Below are positions 1 through 7,983 of a stretch of DNA of 40,301 nucleotides, in pieces. The stretch is taken from NCBI GenBank assembly GCA_023228025.1, contig JALOCD010000032.1:1-40301 (forward strand), given 5' to 3'. Below the pieces are notes generated by a model. The model was given only the letters and a program-made list of their open reading frames with translations, made no database searches and was not told where the DNA came from. This DNA comes from Prolixibacteraceae bacterium. GTDB lineage: Bacteria; Bacteroidota; Bacteroidia; Bacteroidales; Prolixibacteraceae. The position numbers and the translations under genes are program-made. How positions within the stretch are numbered: the stretch's first letter is position 1; each line of letters opens with the position of its first letter.

Positions 1-1
1 C

Positions 2-94
2 ATCCGCTCGGTTATTGATACCGCTATTAAGAATAACCAGAACCCTTTCGAAATAATCCGGCTGATCGCTCAATGCGAAGTAGTCACTGAATAG
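2..94 (+). CDS. Transposase C-terminus (partial, enters from left edge)
   Basis: Thirty in-frame codons end at TAG 92-94. The peptide reads RSVIDTAIKNNQNPFE and ends IAQCEVVTE, which resembles the C-terminal tail of DDE transposases; an IS66-like family is my best guess from memory, not a search result. The gene enters from outside the window, so only its 3' end is seen. It converges on the ParA-like gene, whose homology stops just after this stop codon, which points to an element end or a deletion junction near 95-105. No terminal inverted repeat can be recognised in the few bases available. Confidence 0.45.
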   Translation: MRSVIDTAIKNNQNPFEIIRLIAQCEVVTE

Positions 95-675
95 TTACCT
101 TTTTTCCAATTATTTAAAGTTATACCAAGGTTTTTGATCCCTTGGAGTGAAAATAAATCAGAAGCAACAGGCATTATTATATAATCAGAACTTATTGTAA
201 CAGCTCTGTTTATTGCTCCTAAATTTGGACCAACATCAATTAGTATTAATTCTGCATCTTTCTGCTTCGCCGCATCATTAATGATGGTATTAAAGATGCT
301 GGTAATTTTAAATGAATAAATATCCCCTCCCAAACATTCCAACCATGCCTTACTTAATTTGTCCTCAAATGTTGACAATGATAAATTGCCTATAATTAAA
401 CCGAGATTTTCTGTAATTGGCTCAACATGTACAGGGATGTAAGGGTCGCCGGATACTACCGGAATTATTGAATCTATAATAGTTAACTTTAATTCTTGTT
501 CATATATTTCTTCCAGTCTTTCAATACTAAGAAACATGGAAGTAAGGTTTGATTGTGGGTCTAAATCTACAGCTAATGTTTTTATCCCCAATTGTGACAG
601 CATCCATGCAACGTGATAAACAGTTGTAGTTTTACCTACACCTCCTTTGTTATTAAAAAAAGTTATAGTTCTCAT
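70..675 (-). pseudogene. ParA-like ATPase, C-terminally truncated
   Basis: This is a ParA/MinD-type deviant Walker ATPase, which normally segregates DNA or positions a partner on the nucleoid. The deviant Walker A motif KGGVGKTT lies at residues 10-17, the Walker A' region VDLDPQSNLT near residue 37, and the Walker B region LILIDVGPNLG near residue 143. The frame is 201 codons, whereas relatives usually have 250-320. Family-like sequence (SLQGIKNLGITLNNWKK) stops at about residue 192 and is followed by nine unrelated residues that overlap the convergent transposase fragment. I therefore read it as truncated by insertion or deletion. Its start lies 1 nt after the stop of the AlbA_2 gene, so it is the last gene of the mod operon. 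Residual function without the C-terminal helices is doubtful. Confidence 0.75.
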
Positions 676-676
676 T

Positions 677-1873
677 TTACCATTTTGAATTTATTGGTAT
701 CGAAACTTTGAATTTTGTAATCAATGTAATATCAAATTCAGGTTCTGGATTTCCATTTTTGTTAAATTCTTCTTTAGCTCTTTGAATTCCATAATTGAAT
801 CGGTTTACATAACCTAAAATTTTCATTGCTTCAGCTAAAACAATATTTCGATAGTCACTTGCATAAGGGAAATTCTGGGCATTTACGTCACCAAATAAAC
901 CACCAGGATTAAGAATTTCTATGCGATTTGAAAACTCATATATATAGATTGGTGCGTTTGATTCATAACTGCGATGCATGATTGCATTCATTATTAATTC
1001 ACGTAATGCCCAATAAGGATAATTTCTTATGATTTGTTCTTGAAATGTATCTTGTCTTACAGGTCTTTCTTTAATAATGTTATTTTTTATAAAATCGTCT
1101 ATAGAATTCAATTCAGTTATCATCGCTCCAGAAAATTTCTTTTCATATTCAACATCACAGATCATTTCATTTCCTTGAAATTTAACATACTGTATATATG
1201 CACCGGGAAGATAAAATTCAGGATTGATACCAAATAATATAATGCCTGCATTGGTCGGGCATTTTTCTTTTAAATCATAAAATCTAAGAGAAGCGAGCTG
1301 CACTTCAATAGATCTTCCATTCTCGCTTAATGTTTCTTTGTCGACAGCGATGGAAAGGTAGTTTAATTTAAAATACTCTAAACTAATATCAGATAAAGTT
1401 GAACCAAATGCTGGTACCAAATCGTATGTTTTAGCATATGCAGCTCGCCTTTCAGAGAGTATTCTTTCTTCTTCAATAGTTGCTCTCCCTTTACGTGGTC
1501 CTATTCTTATCCAGCATCTTCCATCAAAACGAACAGGAGGATAGGATGAAGGTTGAACTACTACTACCACAACATCTCCTCCGTCTATTTTATATACTGG
1601 ACTCACCACTAATGATGGTTGAGGAAGCACATTCCCATTTGATTTAATATTTCCTATTTTTTGTAATTCTTCATCTCCTATGGTCATCCCATTTACAGTT
1701 CCGTCATCATTTACTCCAAGTAAAATATATCCCGGCTTTTTATGATTGGGAAAATCGTTTGAAAATGCACAGGCAGCCGGACCCAATTTATCTTCTCTGA
1801 ATGAAATGGTTCTTTCTATACTGTCAGGCTCCAAATCTTTCATCAACGCCTTTATTTCCTCTATTGTTAACAT
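677..1873 (-). CDS. AlbA_2 / RecG-C-terminal-like ATP-binding protein
   Basis: The 398-aa protein has an AlbA_2 (Schlafen-type, formerly AAA_4) domain at residues about 15-140: the FREDKLGPAACAFSND start is followed by the glycine-containing PGYILLGVNDDGTVNG strand. The C-terminal half has the RecG-C/HATPase-like signature ALRELIMNAIMHR (289-301) and NPGG (322-325). Such proteins are annotated as putative DNA-binding or transcriptional regulators and occur often in defence islands; the biochemical role is not established. The gene lies 12 nt downstream of the mod-like methyltransferase and 1 nt upstream of parA, so the three are probably cotranscribed. No truncation is visible. Family assignment is firm; function is open. 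Confidence 0.85.
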   Translation of the reverse strand: MLTIEEIKALMKDLEPDSIERTISFREDKLGPAACAFSNDFPNHKKPGYILLGVNDDGTVNGMTIGDEELQKIGNIKSNGNVLPQPSLVVSPVYKIDGGDVVVVVVQPSSYPPVRFDGRCWIRIGPRKGRATIEEERILSERRAAYAKTYDLVPAFGSTLSDISLEYFKLNYLSIAVDKETLSENGRSIEVQLASLRFYDLKEKCPTNAGIILFGINPEFYLPGAYIQYVKFQGNEMICDVEYEKKFSGAMITELNSIDDFIKNNIIKERPVRQDTFQEQIIRNYPYWALRELIMNAIMHRSYESNAPIYIYEFSNRIEILNPGGLFGDVNAQNFPYASDYRNIVLAEAMKILGYVNRFNYGIQRAKEEFNKNGNPEPEFDITLITKFKVSIPINSKW

Positions 1874-1885
1874 CTCTTCTTAAAT

Positions 1886-3829
1886 TTAAATCGTTTTAAA
1901 ATCAATCTCTGCATCCTTCATCTGCAAAACTGCATTGGTTTTCAGTTGGTCGTTGTTTGCAAAAAGCCGATCGAGAGTGATTACCTTTTTCGGTTTGGCT
2001 GAAATAATGGTTTCTATCAAAGGTTGGTTTATCTCCTCCAAAGCGATGACAAGTTCACCTTCGTTGACCGAATAGAAGTTGTTCGTTGCTTCTACTTTAT
2101 CCGTAAGCAGATAGCCGGCCTTCAGGATTAATTCATAAAGCATATTCTCTTTTTCGCTGCCTTCCCTTACCGGATCTGTAAATATTTCCAATTGCTGTTC
2201 CAGATTATCTTCCGTGATCTCGCTGCCTCGCCATATTTTGAAATTGGAGGAGGAGAGTTTGAACACTTTGAACCCCTTGTCTGCATTTGGATTAGCCGGG
2301 TTTATATGATTTACCGGATTTTCACTATTTGGAAAAAGTTTCTGTTGCGCCTCTTTTCCCTCAAGCATGGGATTCTTTGAATCGGGTAAATCCTGGTTCA
2401 GACGTTTGATAACCCGGCGGATGCGATCTTTTGAAATGTCTGCAATGGTTTTGTAACCTGCTTTGAATGCTTCGCTGCTCTCATCGCATGGCTCAGGAAG
2501 CTGGACTAAAATAAATTTTCGGTTGCCACCGTCTTCTTTATTGAGTTCCATTACGGCATGAGCTGTTGTTGCTGAACCTCCGAAAAAATCAAGAATAATA
2601 TCGTTCTCGTCTGACGCAAATTTTAGAAGATGTTTAATAACCGCCGTTGGTTTCGGATAAGGGAAAAAATTGACGTTACCAAAAAGTTCCTCAATCTCTT
2701 TGCTACCATGTTGAGTATAAATGTTTTCAATTATAGAAGTAACTTTCAACAATTTCTCATTCCCATCATCACTAATAAGATATTGCTTGATATTTACTGT
2801 CCAAATTCCATCTTTATCCTGATTAAATTCTAATTCATTATTCTCAATGGCTTTAAGGGTTCTTTCTTTTGACCATAACCATTGTCTTTTGGGTGAAATA
2901 ATTTCGCCTTTGGGGCCAGGAATATTATATACAAGATTTTTTCTTTCACCCATGCTCTTTGCTGCTTCAAGAGGCTGAGTTCTATATGGTCCTCTTGTTT
3001 CGAAGTATAAATCCTTCTTAGTATAATACTTAGCAATAAAATCTTTGTTGTTTGAAATAAATATTGGGGTAAGAATGTCTTTATTATTTGAATACATCAA
3101 CACATATTCGTGTAGATTTACTAAATATTTTTCTTTAGCCCCACCACCATATCTTTTTTTCCAGATAATTTGCTCAACAAAATTCTCCTCTCCAAAAATC
3201 TCATTCATCATTAACCGAAGATTATGTACTTCATTGTCGTCAATATGAACGAAAATAACCCCGTCATCGCGCAATAGATTCTTTGCCAGGAACATACGGG
3301 GGTACATCATGCTGAGCCAGTTGGAGTGGTAATGGCCGCTATCCTTGCTGTTCTTGCGGAAGAAGCCCTCTTTCATCAGGTAACCCTCCTCGTCTTTCTC
3401 ACCGATGCGTTTGAGGTATTCCTCTTTGTTTTCCTTAAAGCTGTCGGGATAGATAAAGCTGTCGTTTCCGGTATTGTAGGGGGGGGCAATGATGATGCAC
3501 TTGATTTTGTTGTAATAGGCTTTTTGCAGGACTTTCAGCACCTCAAGGTTTTCACCCTCAATGAAGATGTTTTCTGTGGTTTCAAAATTGATGGACTCTT
3601 CCGGAACAGGTTTAAGGGTGGCCGTAGTAGATTGTTGCAGCACTTTAAATGCTTCGGCTTTTCCGGCCCAATTTAACACATAGCGTTCATTTTGGATGAC
3701 AAAGTTCTCTTTCCCAAGTGTTGCCTGAAGTTTCTCCCAATCAATTTTGCCTTCAGTGATCGTTTCGGGGAATAGCTGTTTCAGCTTTTCCAACTGATCA
3801 AGCTGTATATTTAATGATGATCCTTCCAT
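1886..3829 (-). CDS. mod: Type III-like DNA methyltransferase (Mod) with APPY in place of DPPY
   Basis: The 647-aa protein has the order of a beta-class N6-adenine methyltransferase of type III systems. Catalytic motif IV comes first (residues 115-118), a long target-recognition region lies at about 215-400, and SAM-binding motif I (DFFGGSATT, 414-422) follows. The sequence around motif IV (PPYNTGNDSFIYPDSF) is canonical except that the first residue is Ala (GCC) instead of Asp. The codons form an unbroken run of eight C on the coding strand (3479-3486). Asp of DPPY contacts the target amino group in this family, so the enzyme is probably impaired. The C8 tract could also permit slippage. Normally a res helicase-nuclease gene follows mod; here an AlbA_2 gene and a truncated parA follow. 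Length is typical of the family, and the rest of the frame is intact. Confidence 0.9.
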   Translation of the reverse strand: MEGSSLNIQLDQLEKLKQLFPETITEGKIDWEKLQATLGKENFVIQNERYVLNWAGKAEAFKVLQQSTTATLKPVPEESINFETTENIFIEGENLEVLKVLQKAYYNKIKCIIIAPPYNTGNDSFIYPDSFKENKEEYLKRIGEKDEEGYLMKEGFFRKNSKDSGHYHSNWLSMMYPRMFLAKNLLRDDGVIFVHIDDNEVHNLRLMMNEIFGEENFVEQIIWKKRYGGGAKEKYLVNLHEYVLMYSNNKDILTPIFISNNKDFIAKYYTKKDLYFETRGPYRTQPLEAAKSMGERKNLVYNIPGPKGEIISPKRQWLWSKERTLKAIENNELEFNQDKDGIWTVNIKQYLISDDGNEKLLKVTSIIENIYTQHGSKEIEELFGNVNFFPYPKPTAVIKHLLKFASDENDIILDFFGGSATTAHAVMELNKEDGGNRKFILVQLPEPCDESSEAFKAGYKTIADISKDRIRRVIKRLNQDLPDSKNPMLEGKEAQQKLFPNSENPVNHINPANPNADKGFKVFKLSSSNFKIWRGSEITEDNLEQQLEIFTDPVREGSEKENMLYELILKAGYLLTDKVEATNNFYSVNEGELVIALEEINQPLIETIISAKPKKVITLDRLFANNDQLKTNAVLQMKDAEIDFKTI

Positions 3830-3876
3830 TTTGTAAAGTTCAAAATATTTTCGTCATAATCCACCCTGCATCCTGG

Positions 3877-4185
3877 TCAAAATCCGGGATATTTTTCCCA
3901 CCACTCGTCATCCGGGTTGTAAATGTTCAAGGCGCCGCCTATTCCTTTGAGCATGGCCCGATGGTTGGCACGAAGCAGCGCTTCGGCAGTAAACAGGGTC
4001 ATTTGCGTATCGTCCGTGAATTCTCCTGTCTGGTCCTCAAATTCGACATAACCTGAAATTCCATCGGGACCATATTTTAGGCGGATCTGAGCTAAATTGA
4101 GAAATTCAACCGGTGCGCCCAAAGCGTCGCCGACAGCTCCTCCCAGAATGCAACCAATGTAATTTTCTTTTGAAACGTTAGTCAT
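3877..4185 (-). pseudogene. ADP-ribosylglycohydrolase remnant (DraG family)
   Basis: The 102-aa frame starts like a complete ADP-ribosylglycohydrolase: GAVGDALGAPVEF at residues 16-28 and the metal-site motif FTDDTQMTLFTAEALLRA at about 56-73. Family members are usually 250-350 aa. After about residue 85 the sequence jumps to NPDDEWWEKYPGF and stops, which looks like a family C-terminus, so an internal deletion of some 200 residues is likely. A neighbouring frame continues as DFDQDAGWIM beyond the stop, so an added single-base slip is an alternative. The enzyme would remove ADP-ribose from proteins or nucleic acids; this remnant lacks most of the active-site fold. It lies 47 bp upstream of mod. 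Confidence 0.75.
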
Positions 4186-4675
4186 TAAAAGGGTAGGTTG
4201 AATGTAATTACCGGATTAAATTTAATGATTTTATTGATTGATGTCCCTGCTTTTAAAAATTTGGTCCGGTCCGTCCGAAAGGAGAGGGTCGGATTTTTTC
4301 AAAATTTGTTCGCGGACGGTTCTCCGATCGTACATTTTTTTCTACAAATATGTCGCCCCGATGGGGCTGGTTTTTATAGATTTGTTGATCTGTGGTTAAA
4401 TCTTCGCAGGTGTTGGAGCGATTATCTTTTGGAGCAGTTGCATCAGAAGATAATCAGTACCGATTGCTCCGTAGCAATCAGGATGAACGGTTTAAAATGA
4501 ATGGAAATGTGAAAGTAAAGCCGCCTGGTGGACAATGTGTAGATTCCTAAATTTGTGTTTGATCTGCACAGTTTTTGATTCATGTAATGATTCAGATTGC
4601 TTCTCCGCCGGCTGGCGGAGAAGCAATCTGTTAATAATCAATAGATTTAAAGCATATTTTTCTGTTTCTGCTCAT
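4186..4675. repeat. Intergenic repeat-rich spacer
   Basis: This 490-bp gap holds no convincing gene. It contains short palindromic motifs typical of dispersed intergenic repeats: GCCCCGATGGGGC at about 4353, GATTGCTCCGTAGCAATC at about 4463-4480, and the long perfect palindrome listed separately. The plus-strand frames here (for example 4198-4500) show no recognisable protein and run through these repeats. Confidence 0.6.
4593..4630. repeat. Perfect 17-bp inverted repeat with GGCT loop
   Basis: The left arm at 4593-4609 begins CAGATTGCTTCTCC, and the exact complement lies at 4614-4630, with a four-base loop GGCT at 4610-4613. Its core GCCGGCTGGC recurs in inverted orientation at 15837-15846. 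It lies just past the 3' end of the hexosaminidase gene and can act as a transcription barrier, but it lacks a T-tract of normal length. Confidence 0.85.
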
Positions 4676-6562
4676 TCATTTAGCAGCCAGTCTCTTTTTG
4701 AGTTCCTCCTGGTTAAGTGCGATAAGATGGCCAATTGGTTGTCCACCGCGATAGGTCACTACCCTTAACGTTATTGGTCCTTCCGGCAGATCAAATGGTT
4801 TGGAATATTTTGGGGAAAATCGTCCGGGCATGGCTTCATCAATCGTATAATAGATGTCAAGATCAGGTATTTCAGTATCTATCTTGATGGTCATTTTCCC
4901 CTCTTTGCCAGTTACACTGACAATCGCATCGTAAATTGCCGTAGAATAATTAACGCCGGCTATATAAGAACGACTAAATTCATTTTCAACACGTTGATAG
5001 AAATTTGTCCAGTTTTTTGAGGCATGGGGCGACCAGAAATCTTCAGCAAGCGCCCAGCCTCGCGGCCAGGTCATGTATTCAAGCTGATACTGGTTTTGCA
5101 TCACATCGCTCCACATGAGTGCCTCAGAGCCAAGAATTTTTTTTATATCTACCCCTTCAATAACAGGATTATAACCATAACAGTCCTTTAGCCTGTTCAT
5201 ACCATAACTTAATGGTTCAACGGTCACTTCACCCTGTGGCAGGTTAAGGAATGAAAATGCGGGTGTCAAAACAATGGGATGCCCTTTTTCTGCCGCTTCA
5301 ACTGCTATTCTGTCTTCGTGCCAGATCATCATGAGTGCTTCAGGATCAGTGCTTCCCGGTAGGCTTTCATCCCAGGCAGCCAGTTTTTTGCCTTTTGATT
5401 TCACTATAGCTTCAACACGTTTCACAAAATAGGCCTGCAATTCGATGGGATGTTTCATATTCATTTTCTTCATCAACGCCAGGCAGCCTGGATCATTGGC
5501 CCAGAATCCTTTGTAACATTCATCCCCGCCGATATGAATGTAAGGAGTTGGAAACAGCGCTGCCACTTCTGTAAAAATCTTGTCGAGAAATTCATATACT
5601 TTTTCATCGGAGGGGTTTAGATTATTATCCTTTGTCATCCTGAAGACCCCATCCCCGTAAAAATAGGAGAAATGGCTGCCAGGGTTGACTTTCATTGTTG
5701 TATCCTTCGTGCAGCACAATTCGGGATAGGAAGCGATAGCTGCCATGTTATGCGCCGGGACATCAATCTCGGGAATTACCTCTATATAACGGTCCTTTGC
5801 AAATTGTATGATCTCTTTGATATCTGATTGGGTATAAAACCCGCCAGCAGTGGCTGCTTCTCCTGGCTTTGGTTCGGCACGACCTCCATACAATCCGTAT
5901 CGCGGTACCCGCCATGCGCCAACTTCAGTTAATTTTGGCAAAGACTTGATTTCAATCCTCCAGCCGTTATCATCCGTTAGGTGCATGTGGAAAATATTGT
6001 ATTTATACCTGGAAATCTGGTCGATGTAGCGTATAACTTCTTCTTTTGTGAAAAAAGTACGGCTTACGTCCAGCATCAGCCCTCTCCAGCTAAAACGGGG
6101 ATAATCGGTGATTTTAACAGATGGAACGGTCCATTTCGTGGCTACCACAGTTTTGCTTTCAATTTCCTTTGGCAAAAGCTGAAGCAGTGTTTGCATACCA
6201 TAGAAAAGACCTGCCGGCGTATTCGCATTGATAATCACCCCATTGGGGGATGAAACAAGCGAATAACCTTCCTTGCCGATTTGTGCCACGGCGGTTTTGT
6301 TCAGGTTGAATTGTATCGAACCGGCTTTCCCCTGTTGCGGTTTAATTGAAAATCCGGTCGAAACTTTTAGTTTCTGAGCAAGCATCTCTGCTGTTTTACG
6401 GCTTTCCTGGCTGTCGAAACCAATCGTAGAAGTTCTTGTCAATAAGAAGGATCCATTGGATTGCTTCATTTCAACGGGCTGAGGGATCAGCGAAATAGCA
6501 GGGTATTGTCCATATACCGTTGCAACATAGAAAAAAAGAAACAGTACAGTAAATCTTTTCAT
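4676..6562 (-). CDS. Secreted beta-N-acetylhexosaminidase (GH20)
   Basis: The 628-aa protein begins with a signal peptide (MKRFTVLFLFFYVATVYG, about residues 1-18) and is probably periplasmic or exported. It hydrolyses terminal beta-linked GlcNAc/GalNAc by substrate-assisted catalysis. A GH20b N-terminal domain spans about 20-150 and the TIM barrel about 150-500. FHMHLTDDNGWRIE is at about 191-204, and the catalytic Asp-Glu pair D347-E348 sits in HIGGDECYKGFW. A C-terminal beta domain (about 555-620, DIYYTIDEAMPG) resembles CHB_HEX_C-type modules. Length is normal. It lies 360 bp downstream of the export operon and is probably transcribed separately. A function in host-glycan, chitin or peptidoglycan recycling cannot be separated here. 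Confidence 0.95.
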   Translation of the reverse strand: MKRFTVLFLFFYVATVYGQYPAISLIPQPVEMKQSNGSFLLTRTSTIGFDSQESRKTAEMLAQKLKVSTGFSIKPQQGKAGSIQFNLNKTAVAQIGKEGYSLVSSPNGVIINANTPAGLFYGMQTLLQLLPKEIESKTVVATKWTVPSVKITDYPRFSWRGLMLDVSRTFFTKEEVIRYIDQISRYKYNIFHMHLTDDNGWRIEIKSLPKLTEVGAWRVPRYGLYGGRAEPKPGEAATAGGFYTQSDIKEIIQFAKDRYIEVIPEIDVPAHNMAAIASYPELCCTKDTTMKVNPGSHFSYFYGDGVFRMTKDNNLNPSDEKVYEFLDKIFTEVAALFPTPYIHIGGDECYKGFWANDPGCLALMKKMNMKHPIELQAYFVKRVEAIVKSKGKKLAAWDESLPGSTDPEALMMIWHEDRIAVEAAEKGHPIVLTPAFSFLNLPQGEVTVEPLSYGMNRLKDCYGYNPVIEGVDIKKILGSEALMWSDVMQNQYQLEYMTWPRGWALAEDFWSPHASKNWTNFYQRVENEFSRSYIAGVNYSTAIYDAIVSVTGKEGKMTIKIDTEIPDLDIYYTIDEAMPGRFSPKYSKPFDLPEGPITLRVVTYRGGQPIGHLIALNQEELKKRLAAK

Positions 6563-6600
6563 GGATGATGAGCCTTAAAATAATTTGAAATAGATTATTT

Positions 6601-6625
6601 AATTGTTGAAAAATTTTTCCAACAA
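6601..6625. promoter_or_regulatory. Inverted repeat upstream of hexosaminidase
   Basis: ATTGTTG and CAACAAT flank an A5T5 core about 40-60 bp before the hexosaminidase start. It could be an operator or a weak hairpin. No Bacteroidota -7 element (TAnnTTTG) is clear nearby. Confidence 0.35.
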
Positions 6626-6683
6626 TCTTTTTCATGGAACACTTTAGAATTAAGCAAAAGGAAAAATATATTGCCTCATTCTT

Positions 6684-6794
6684 AAAAATTTGACCCCTCT
6701 AAATCTCCCCGAGGGGGAGACTTTAGATTTGTGTTCAAATCAAAAAAAGTGCACTGCTCCCCTCCCTTGGAGGGGTTGGGGGAGGTCAAAATTC
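6684..6794. repeat. Palindromic dispersed-type repeat
   Basis: The outer arms AATTTGACC and GGTCAAAATT are complementary. Inside are two smaller hairpins (CTCCCCGAGGGGGAG and CTCCCTTGGAGG). The composition (CCCCTC, AAATC, GGGGGAG) is that of dispersed intergenic elements in Bacteroidota genomes as I know them. It sits between the last gene of the export operon and the hexosaminidase, so it may end transcription. The rest of the gap 6563-6922 shows no gene. Confidence 0.65.
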
Positions 6795-6922
6795 TCAGGA
6801 AAATAATATGACATTATATTGTTACTATTACTTAAGACGAACAAAGGCGTTGGTACACATATAACATGAGTATCAATTCCTGTTAGTGCCTACTTCATTT
6901 CAATGTTCAATAATCTTTCAAA

Positions 6923-7654
6923 TTATTTCAAAAACTTCTCCCTCCTTTGCAGATTGGTCAGGCCTCCGAGGAGAAAGACAACGCTGCCAATACTCAGAAA
7001 CATGCGGTTCTTTTGGGAAATTTGTGCCCAGACCATCTCGTTCATCCGCTGGGGGATATCGTAGGGATTGTGGAAGACATTCCATTGCGTTTTGCCCAAT
7101 ACATCGCTCATCATCAACAGAAAGACGCCGATAATGATCATCACAACAGCTGTTCCGTTACCATTTTTTACCATAGTAGATACCAGAAAGGCGAGGCAAC
7201 CCAGGAAAAGGATCGGAAACATCAGCTGAAACGACATATTGAAGACCGGGAAGGGTATCAGGCCAAAATAGCCAAACCAGCAAAACAGATAGATGATCGC
7301 CCAGGTAAGAAGGAAGATCATGAAAAGCCTTATCAGCCATACCTTGTACCGGTAATCGGGGATTCCGAAAAGAATCTCCAGTATCCTTGAATCTGCATCA
7401 TTTTGGATTCCGAAAACGGTAGGGTAGAAGACAAGCAATATCCCGGGGAAGAAAAGTATGCCGTATACATTGGATGAGTTAAATCCGGGATGGTTAAATA
7501 CCAGTTGGATCGAGAGTAAAATATAAAAAACCAAGGAGGCTAGGACAAACCAAAAGAAGCGACCGGCAAATATGATCTTCAGGTTGTACCGGGCCATTTT
7601 CATCACCAAATCGGCCCTATTCTTGAGTTTACTTTTCCAAATTGCGTTATCCAT
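6923..7654 (-). CDS. ABC-2 type permease, six membrane segments
   Basis: The 243-aa protein has about six hydrophobic segments (near residues 34-53, 64-83, 107-127, 138-158, 168-187 and 215-235) separated by short loops, as in ABC-2 membrane subunits. It has no ATPase domain. It is the last gene in the direction of the export operon, 325 bp after the RND-ABC fusion, with the heptad array in between. Its natural partner would be the ATPase domain carried by that fusion; this is inferred from position only. The large first permease of the operon would then pair with the stand-alone ATPase. Substrate is unknown. Confidence 0.75.
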   Translation of the reverse strand: MDNAIWKSKLKNRADLVMKMARYNLKIIFAGRFFWFVLASLVFYILLSIQLVFNHPGFNSSNVYGILFFPGILLVFYPTVFGIQNDADSRILEILFGIPDYRYKVWLIRLFMIFLLTWAIIYLFCWFGYFGLIPFPVFNMSFQLMFPILFLGCLAFLVSTMVKNGNGTAVVMIIIGVFLLMMSDVLGKTQWNVFHNPYDIPQRMNEMVWAQISQKNRMFLSIGSVVFLLGGLTNLQRREKFLK

Positions 7655-7690
7655 ATCGCTTTTATATCAAATATTGTTCAATTAATCATC

Positions 7691-7720
7691 AAGTTATAAG
7701 TGATGAGTGATGAGTTATAA
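7691..7720 (-). repeat. Inverted heptads complementary to the array
   Basis: ATAAGTG, ATGAGTG and ATGAGTT units run head to tail here, complementary to the AACTYAT units of the adjacent array. A transcript crossing both could fold back on itself. Confidence 0.75.
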
Positions 7721-7752
7721 TGTCAACTATCTAAATTACAGGTAAATATCAT

Positions 7753-7983
7753 AACTCATAACTCATAACTTATAACTCATAACTTATAACTCATAACTTA
7801 TAACTCATAACTCATAACTTATAACTCATAACTTATAACTCATAACTTATAACTCATAACTTATAACTCATAACTTATAACTTATAACTCATAACTCATA
7901 ACTTATAACTCAAAACTTATAACTTATAACTCATAACTTATAACTCATAACTCATAACTTATAACTCATAACTTATAACTCAT
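7753..7983. repeat. 33-copy heptanucleotide tandem array (AACTYAT)
   Basis: The 231 bp divide exactly into 33 units of seven bases, each AACTCAT or AACTTAT, with one variant AACTCAA near 7910. The first unit in the operon direction contains the TGA stop (7980-7982) of the RND-ABC fusion. Seven-base units without spacers rule out CRISPR. The array fills most of the gap before the small permease gene. Copy number of such arrays is likely to vary by slippage. Confidence 0.95.

Noticed and set aside
4198..4500. Plus-strand 100-codon frame after the ADP-ribosylglycohydrolase remnant
   Set aside because: Lies in repeat-rich spacer, with no motif and no sign of coding.
7753..7983. Possible CRISPR array
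   Set aside because: Units are seven bases with no spacers, and no cas genes are in the window.
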